Program-made: the position numbers and the translations under genes | Shown: positions 59,433 to 64,000 of the stretch, piece after piece | Layout: the number at the start of each line of letters is the position of its first letter | Position numbering within the stretch: position 1 is the stretch's first letter | Notes under the pieces: generated by a model | What the model was told of the DNA's origin: nothing | The model's input: the letters and a program-made list of their open reading frames with translations, nothing else | Database searches by the model: none | NCBI GenBank assembly: GCA_040219355.1 | Contig: JAVJSN010000012.1 | Location: forward strand, 51,847 to 115,846 | DNA from: MH13 sp040219355 | GTDB lineage: Bacteria > Pseudomonadota > Alphaproteobacteria > Rhizobiales > MH13 | DNA length: 64,000 nt | Direction of reading: 5' to 3'

Positions 59433-59924
59433 ATGGGTCTCTGGTTCAATCTTCTCGCGCAGGTCGCCGTTATCGCCTACGCTCTTGTTGGCGGGGTGTT
59501 TCTCGCTTTTTCCGATTTCATCATGCGCTCGCTTGCCCGAACCTCCGGCACAGGTGGTGCAGAGGCGATGCAGGTGATCAACCGCGAAGTGTTTCGCTGG
59601 GTGTTCATGGCGCTTTTCCTCGGTCTTGCGCCGGCCTCGCTGGTCCTGGCTGCTGCCGGCTTCTTCAGCATTGGCGGCGGTGCGGGAACCTTGTTCGCCG
59701 GTGCAGGGCTCATCTACTTTGTCGGCTGCTTTGGCGTGACGGTTCTGTTCAATGTGCCGCTCAATGAAGCATTGGCCAAGATGAACCTTGATGAGCCGGC
59801 CACGCAGGCTTTCTGGTCAGACACCTATGTGCCGCGCTGGACGTTCTGGAACTCGGTGCGCGGCTTTGCCTGCGTTGTCTCAGCCAGTTTCATGCTGGCC
59901 GGGTTACTCACCATGGTTCGATGA
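59433..59924 (+). CDS. DUF1772 (anthrone-oxygenase-like) membrane protein
   Basis: A 163-residue inner-membrane protein with four helices. The family blocks are GGVFLAFSDFIMRSLAR, MQVINREVFRWVFMALFLG and FNVPLNEALA, ending in a helix after WNSVRGFACVVSASFM. DUF1772 proteins are related to fungal anthrone oxygenase and cyclase partners; no bacterial function is proven. It lies in the same direction as the AraC and MBL-fold genes, so may be part of the same regulon. Confidence 0.88.
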   Translation: MGLWFNLLAQVAVIAYALVGGVFLAFSDFIMRSLARTSGTGGAEAMQVINREVFRWVFMALFLGLAPASLVLAAAGFFSIGGGAGTLFAGAGLIYFVGCFGVTVLFNVPLNEALAKMNLDEPATQAFWSDTYVPRWTFWNSVRGFACVVSASFMLAGLLTMVR

Positions 59925-60071
59925 GGGTGTGGACCGGTGTGCCTGCAAAGGGCCTGTATGCTGATCCACGGGTGGCACCTTCACAGATTGCGTTGGCTTC
60001 ACACATGATTGAAGCGACGGTGAAGCACCACCGGTCTATACCGCACCACATCACTTCCACATGAGGTCCCC

Positions 60072-60947
60072 GTGCCAGAGCTTTCTGAAGCCACCATACG
60101 CCTGACCGCCTTTGTCGGCATTTTCACCGCTATGGCGGTTTTTGAGCAACTGCTGCCTCGTCGCGAGCGCTTCCCAGCACGCGGGCGCCGTTGGCTGACC
60201 AATTGGGGTATGCTGATCGTGGACTCCATTGTCCTGCGCATCCTTTTTCCGGCTGCTGCCGTCGGCGTCGCGCTATGGGCCGAAGAAGCAGGCTTTGGCC
60301 TGTTCAACATCATCGATGTACCGATGATTTTCGTGGTGATTTTTGTGATCGTGTTTCTCGATTTCGCCGTTTGGCTCGAGCACGTCGTTTCTCACCACTG
60401 GCCCTGGCTGTGGCGCATTCACAAGGTGCACCATGCCGATGTGGACTTGGATGTGACGAGCGCGCTGCGTTTTCATCCGTTGGAAATCATCGTTTCTATG
60501 ATCTGGAAGGGTGCCTTGGTCGCGCTGCTTGGTGCGCCCGCCATAGCTGTGCTGATATTTGAGATCATCTTGAACGGCATGGCGATGTTCAATCATTCGA
60601 ACGTGAAATTGCCGCTCTGGCTGGACCGGCTGTTACGGCCCGCGGTCGTGACGCCGGACATGCATCGCATCCACCACTCGATCATCGAGCGGGAAACCAA
60701 CACCAATTACGGCTTTAACCTGTCCGTCTGGGATCGGCTGTTTGGGGTGTACACACAAGACCCGGTGATGGGGCAGAAGGGCATGACAATCGGGCTTGCG
60801 GAGCACCAGAACCGTGAACCGATCGGCCTGATCTGGAGCCTTTTGCTGCCGTTTCGGACGTATCAGAAAGTCCACGCACCTGATCCGCTGATGGATGGTG
60901 ACGCGGCTAAAGCCCCAGTGGATCGAGTGGAAACGCCGTCAGCATGA
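60072..60947 (+). CDS. Sterol desaturase / fatty acid hydroxylase family protein
   Basis: A di-iron integral membrane oxygenase of 291 residues. The His clusters are spread as expected: WLEHVVSHHWPWLWRIHKVH followed by HHADVDLD, then HSNVK, and MHRIHHSIIERETNTNYGF, together supplying the iron ligands. Four hydrophobic segments surround them. Bacterial members hydroxylate or desaturate fatty acids, hopanoids or carotenoids; the substrate is not deducible. The start is a GTG at 60072. The end overlaps the convergent solute-binding protein gene by 41 bp. Confidence 0.92.
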   Translation: MPELSEATIRLTAFVGIFTAMAVFEQLLPRRERFPARGRRWLTNWGMLIVDSIVLRILFPAAAVGVALWAEEAGFGLFNIIDVPMIFVVIFVIVFLDFAVWLEHVVSHHWPWLWRIHKVHHADVDLDVTSALRFHPLEIIVSMIWKGALVALLGAPAIAVLIFEIILNGMAMFNHSNVKLPLWLDRLLRPAVVTPDMHRIHHSIIERETNTNYGFNLSVWDRLFGVYTQDPVMGQKGMTIGLAEHQNREPIGLIWSLLLPFRTYQKVHAPDPLMDGDAAKAPVDRVETPSA

Positions 60948-61833
60948 TTGTCTCCAGCTCGCCAGAGGATTCCAAGCGAATGAGCGCAGCATTCAGCGCT
61001 TGAACCAGCTGCGACTGTCCACGCGGCACAGCAAATGCCAGTCCTTCACCGAAATAGGTGACCGAAAAAATCGGTTGACCAGCAAATGCGCAGCAATCGC
61101 CCGACTGGTTGCCGGCCAGCCAAATGGCCAGATCAACGCCGTCGCCAAAGGCGTGGCTGATGTCACCGCGCCGCAAAGCGCGCAGCATCGCCTGCGCGTC
61201 GGGGAAGGACACGATCTCGGTATCAGCATATGCATCGCGCAGGAAAGCGGCATGGGCAGTGTTCTCCACCACACCGATCTGCGCGTTATCTATCCAATTG
61301 GGATCAGCACCAGCATCCGGTTCATCGGACTGGGCCCCGACGAACCGGGCGGCAAACCGGTAATAGGGTAGTGAAAAGGTGAACTGTTCCGCATTTTGGC
61401 GGGTGATCGCAAGGCCAGCAGCGAGCACCAAATTGTTTGGATCTTCTTGGGCGGCTGCAGCAACTTGATCGAACCGACGTGCCTGCAGCGTGCACGGCAA
61501 ATCCAGCGTGTCACAGACCGCACGGATCAAATCGATATGCACGCCGGCCAGGCGCCCCATGCCATCTAAAAACGCAAACGGTGGAAAATCGTCAGCCACC
61601 ACAAAGCGTAGCACCGGCCCTGGCATCGGTTCGGGCAGTGCGATGCGCGCGCGGGGGTTGATGAAGCGCAGATCCGACAAGCCGCCCGGCGCACCGGCAT
61701 CGTTCTGCTCGATGAGGCTTTCATCAGCGCTTTGCGTATCCTGCGCCGAGCTTAGCCCTGGAATTGCCAGCGGCATCAGCAAGAGGACGGTCAACGCCAA
61801 GCGGAGAGATTGGTGGAAGGTTCGCACGGCCAT
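60907..61833 (-). CDS. Periplasmic solute-binding protein (family 3)
   Basis: A 308-residue extracytoplasmic protein of the amino-acid-binding (SBP_bac_3) family. A signal peptide (about 1-30, ending GLSSAQ) is followed by a ~30-residue acidic stretch and the two-lobe domain with FVVADDFPPFAFLDGMGRLA and GVHIDLIRAVCDTLDLPC, and a later LRRGDISHAFGDGVDLAIWL. The catalytic residues of lytic transglycosylase relatives are absent. No permease or ATPase lies next to it, so it may be an orphan receptor or a signalling input. The ATG 61833 is favoured over TTG 61845. Confidence 0.9.
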   Translation of the reverse strand: MAVRTFHQSLRLALTVLLLMPLAIPGLSSAQDTQSADESLIEQNDAGAPGGLSDLRFINPRARIALPEPMPGPVLRFVVADDFPPFAFLDGMGRLAGVHIDLIRAVCDTLDLPCTLQARRFDQVAAAAQEDPNNLVLAAGLAITRQNAEQFTFSLPYYRFAARFVGAQSDEPDAGADPNWIDNAQIGVVENTAHAAFLRDAYADTEIVSFPDAQAMLRALRRGDISHAFGDGVDLAIWLAGNQSGDCCAFAGQPIFSVTYFGEGLAFAVPRGQSQLVQALNAALIRLESSGELETIMLTAFPLDPLGL

Positions 61834-62036
61834 CGACAGGTCCAAACGGTCAAAAGTAGGTTGGGGTATAGCGCTCTGGCAGGCAAGCTCAAACAGTGAA
61901 ATTGGCCAGGTCGCGTTTCTGCTCGATCTCGACCTCTAGGCAGAGACCCCGATAGCGCTGAAGCCAGAAAGGCGAGAGGTTGGTTAGCCAATCAGGAGGG
62001 AACCTGGGACAGATCGGATTTTAGGGGGCAGCAGAG

Positions 62037-63851
62037 ATGAGGAGTCTTTCCAATCAACCGGACAGACCGGTTGCGCCGCCGCTGCGTCACGCTTCGGCAC
62101 CAAGCTCTGTGCGCACAAAACCGCCTGTTAGGACTTTCGTACCACCAGCGCCGCCTTCGACGTCTCCATCGGCTGCGCCAAAGCCTATCCGCCCAGCGCC
62201 GTTGCCTGGCGGTTGGGAGCCTGACCTGCTTGGCCAGTCTGAACGCTTGCGCGCGCTGGTCAACAAGGTACGCTACATGCCGCTGCGCCACACCAATGGC
62301 GCACGAGGGGCTGTCTATGAGGACACGCCGTCGGCGCGCGGCACCATAGCCAGATTGCGCAAGGCCCATCCCAAGGCTGCCGAATTGCTGTTCCTGGCAC
62401 CGCGCGGAAAAGTTCAAGCCATGTGGGCAGATGCTCTGGGTGAAGATCTGACCAGCTTTTCGCAAAACCACCTGGCCATCACACAACCTGACATGAGCGC
62501 GCGGGAAACGCTGGTGCGCCGACAAGCCGTTGCGCTGATGGCACTGACACTAGGTATTGGGCTTTGGGCGGCGTTGTCGGCGACCAGCTTGTTTGTGCTG
62601 CTGAACGCTGTGTTTGGCACGCTCTATTTCTCCGTCGGCATGGCTCGGATTTTGGCCGTGCTCACACCCATGCCTCGGCTTGTGCGCTATCAGCCACTGG
62701 CGAGCCGCTTGCCTGATAAGGCTTTGCCGATGTTTTCGGTGCTGATCCCCATCTACGATGAAGCGGCCATGGTGCCGCAACTTGTTGCATCGATGGGCGC
62801 GCTTGATTATCCGCCGGAAAAACTGGAAATCCTTATCCTTGCTGAAGCTGATGATGGCGCCACGTTGCTGGCACTTGCCAAGCAAAACCTACCCGACCAC
62901 ATGGCTGTGATCGCCGTGCCGCCGAGCGAGCCGCGCACCAAACCGAAAGCCTTGAATTTCGCGCTACCGCTCACACGTGGTGCATTCATCACGATCTATG
63001 ATGCCGAAGACAGGCCGGAGCGCGACCAGTTGCGCAAAGCCGTCGCGATGTTTGAGGCAGCTAAGACCAAACGTGGCGCAAAACTTGGATGCGTGCAGGC
63101 GGCACTCCACGTTACCAATGGGCGATCAAATTTTCTCACCCAACATTTTTCATTGGAATACATGGCGCTGTTCGATGCGTTTTTGCCGGCGCTTTCGCGC
63201 TTCGATCTGCCCATCCCGCTGGGCGGCACATCCAATCACTTCCGTCGATCCGCGCTTATTGAGGCCGGTGGTTGGGATCCCTACAATGTGACCGAGGATG
63301 CTGACCTGGGTATTCGTCTGGCGCGTCTTGGCTACGCCACACAGATGATCGCCTCGACGACGTTTGAACAAGCACCGACCGGTTTCAAATCTTGGATTAA
63401 GCAACGCGCGCGCTGGTTCAAGGGCTGGTGGCAGACCTGGTTGGTGCACATGCGCCACCCCCTCAAACTGATGCGCGAGCTTGGGCTGGGCGGTTTTCTC
63501 GCCTTTCAAACGATCATGCTTGGCGTGCTTGTATCGGTATTGATCCACCCCTTCTTTTTGCTCGCAACCCTGTGGGCAATCAGCGGTGTGGGCGGCCCGC
63601 TCTATGCTGCCGCGACCGGAACGGGGCAGGTGCTGATCACCCTCAATCTTGTCAACTTCAGCATTGGCTATCTGTCAGTGGTGCTGCTGAGCGGAGCAGG
63701 GGCAAATCGGCGGGGCATGAAACGGATCGTGCCGGTTCTGCTCTCCATTCCGCTTTATTGGATTTGCCTGTCGGCAGCAGGGTTTCTGGCGCTGTGGGAA
63801 CTGATCCGCCGTCCTCATCATTGGAACAAGACACCGCATGAGGCCGCGTGA
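62037..63851 (+). CDS. Family 2 glycosyltransferase, membrane-bound
   Basis: A 604-residue inner-membrane enzyme that makes or extends a polysaccharide from nucleotide sugars. A Pro-rich start (about 10-60) and a small domain (60-155) precede two helices (165-205), a GT-A catalytic domain (about 230-450) and three to four C-terminal helices. Catalytic marks are VLIPIYDEAAMVP, YDAEDRPE (322-325 for DAED), the acid in NVTEDADLGIRLA and QRARWFKGW (the QxxRW motif of processive enzymes such as cellulose or curdlan synthases). The product sugar is unknown. A gap of 203 bp separates it from the divergent solute-binding gene. Only 149 bp follow in the window. Confidence 0.93.
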   Translation: MRSLSNQPDRPVAPPLRHASAPSSVRTKPPVRTFVPPAPPSTSPSAAPKPIRPAPLPGGWEPDLLGQSERLRALVNKVRYMPLRHTNGARGAVYEDTPSARGTIARLRKAHPKAAELLFLAPRGKVQAMWADALGEDLTSFSQNHLAITQPDMSARETLVRRQAVALMALTLGIGLWAALSATSLFVLLNAVFGTLYFSVGMARILAVLTPMPRLVRYQPLASRLPDKALPMFSVLIPIYDEAAMVPQLVASMGALDYPPEKLEILILAEADDGATLLALAKQNLPDHMAVIAVPPSEPRTKPKALNFALPLTRGAFITIYDAEDRPERDQLRKAVAMFEAAKTKRGAKLGCVQAALHVTNGRSNFLTQHFSLEYMALFDAFLPALSRFDLPIPLGGTSNHFRRSALIEAGGWDPYNVTEDADLGIRLARLGYATQMIASTTFEQAPTGFKSWIKQRARWFKGWWQTWLVHMRHPLKLMRELGLGGFLAFQTIMLGVLVSVLIHPFFLLATLWAISGVGGPLYAAATGTGQVLITLNLVNFSIGYLSVVLLSGAGANRRGMKRIVPVLLSIPLYWICLSAAGFLALWELIRRPHHWNKTPHEAA

Positions 63852-63911
63852 AGGGGAGATAGGTATCCGCGCTCTCGGCATTTGCTGCGCAAACGCCTGC
63901 CGCGTGTTCCG

Positions 63912-63930
63912 CCAATCGCTTTGCGATTGG
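63912..63930. repeat. Perfect short hairpin after the glycosyltransferase gene
   Basis: CCAATCGC (63912-63919) and GCGATTGG (63923-63930) around loop TTT form a perfect 8 bp hairpin 60 bp after the gene. It is followed by TTCTCG rather than a strong T-run, so it is a weak terminator or an REP-like element. The rest of the window to 64000 shows no gene. Confidence 0.6.
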
Positions 63931-64000
63931 TTCTCGTGCGGTTGGGCCGAAGGCACAGAGCAAGTGCACTGCTGTGAAACCGGGTGGAAATCTTTGTTAC

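Noticed and set aside
1..64000. tRNA genes, CRISPR arrays, transposases or integrases
   Set aside because: None recognised on either strand; the repeats seen are short palindromes and gene-end copies.

Overview
The window looks like chromosomal DNA of an alphaproteobacterium, most likely of the order Hyphomicrobiales (Rhizobiales). The pointers are rhizobial-type TadB/TadC, the order dnaX-ybaB-recR with a small SRP RNA just upstream, a class I lysyl-tRNA synthetase, a plant/proteobacterial-type glutamate-cysteine ligase, a yej-type peptide transporter, KDO synthesis, and short palindromic REP-like elements typical of the group. Genes are densely packed, many share 1-4 nt stop/start overlaps, and TTG/GTG starts are common. 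I see no tRNA, rRNA, CRISPR array, transposase or integrase.

Layout. 1-3.0 kb: end of a tad pilus locus (tadB, tadC, convergent tadD lipoprotein). 3.1-5.9 kb: M17 aminopeptidase, MarR regulator and NlpC/P60 hydrolase. 5.9-8.6 kb (minus): kdsB-pheA-hydroxyacid dehydrogenase. 8.8-9.4 kb: membrane-anchored cytochrome c with terminator. 9.6-17.6 kb: five-gene peptide ABC transporter with two substrate-binding proteins (one Sec, one Tat). 17.6-24.1 kb: hydrolase, VOC/TetR divergent pair with two operators, orphan HigA, peptide deformylase, RmuC, PfpI, DUF418. 24.2-27.2 kb (minus): SRP RNA, dnaX, ybaB, recR. 27.3-28.7 kb: HIT and NADH pyrophosphatase (nudC).

28.6-32.4 kb is an accessory island between nudC and xseA, and the most unusual part of the window. 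It holds a cyclase-FHA protein flanked by two diverged ~165 bp copies of the nudC 3' end joined to the 3' end of a membrane protein gene. Next to it is a two-gene unit: a protein with a phage MuF-like (minor head protein) motif and an unknown C-terminal domain, translationally coupled to that membrane-anchored protein. This has the form of a polymorphic toxin with an immunity protein, but that role is inferred. Two unrecognised small genes follow on the other strand.

32.5-46.9 kb: housekeeping and transport (xseA, rsmE, MATE, cytochrome b561, BCCT, GGDEF-EAL, histone-deacetylase-like, purD, gshA, pyrD, DUF952). 47.1-53.6 kb: S24 repressor and degenerate nuclease-like lipoprotein, arfB, ABA4-like, TauE, trhO, NTF2-like, lysK. 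53.7-54.6 kb: terB, a frameshifted HxlR-type pseudogene and a decayed copy of the terB tail. 54.6-57.0 kb (minus): coupled operon for a RimB-like protease, RimK-like ligase and desuccinylase/aspartoacylase-like enzyme. 57.2-64 kb: AraC regulator, metallo-beta-lactamase-fold protein, DUF1772, sterol-desaturase-like enzyme, solute-binding protein and a GT2 glycosyltransferase.

A recurring signal is duplication of short gene ends: the nudC/membrane-protein junction, the recR 5' end next to two compensating hairpins, and the terB 3' end. All statements come from reading the sequence and family knowledge; no database search was run.
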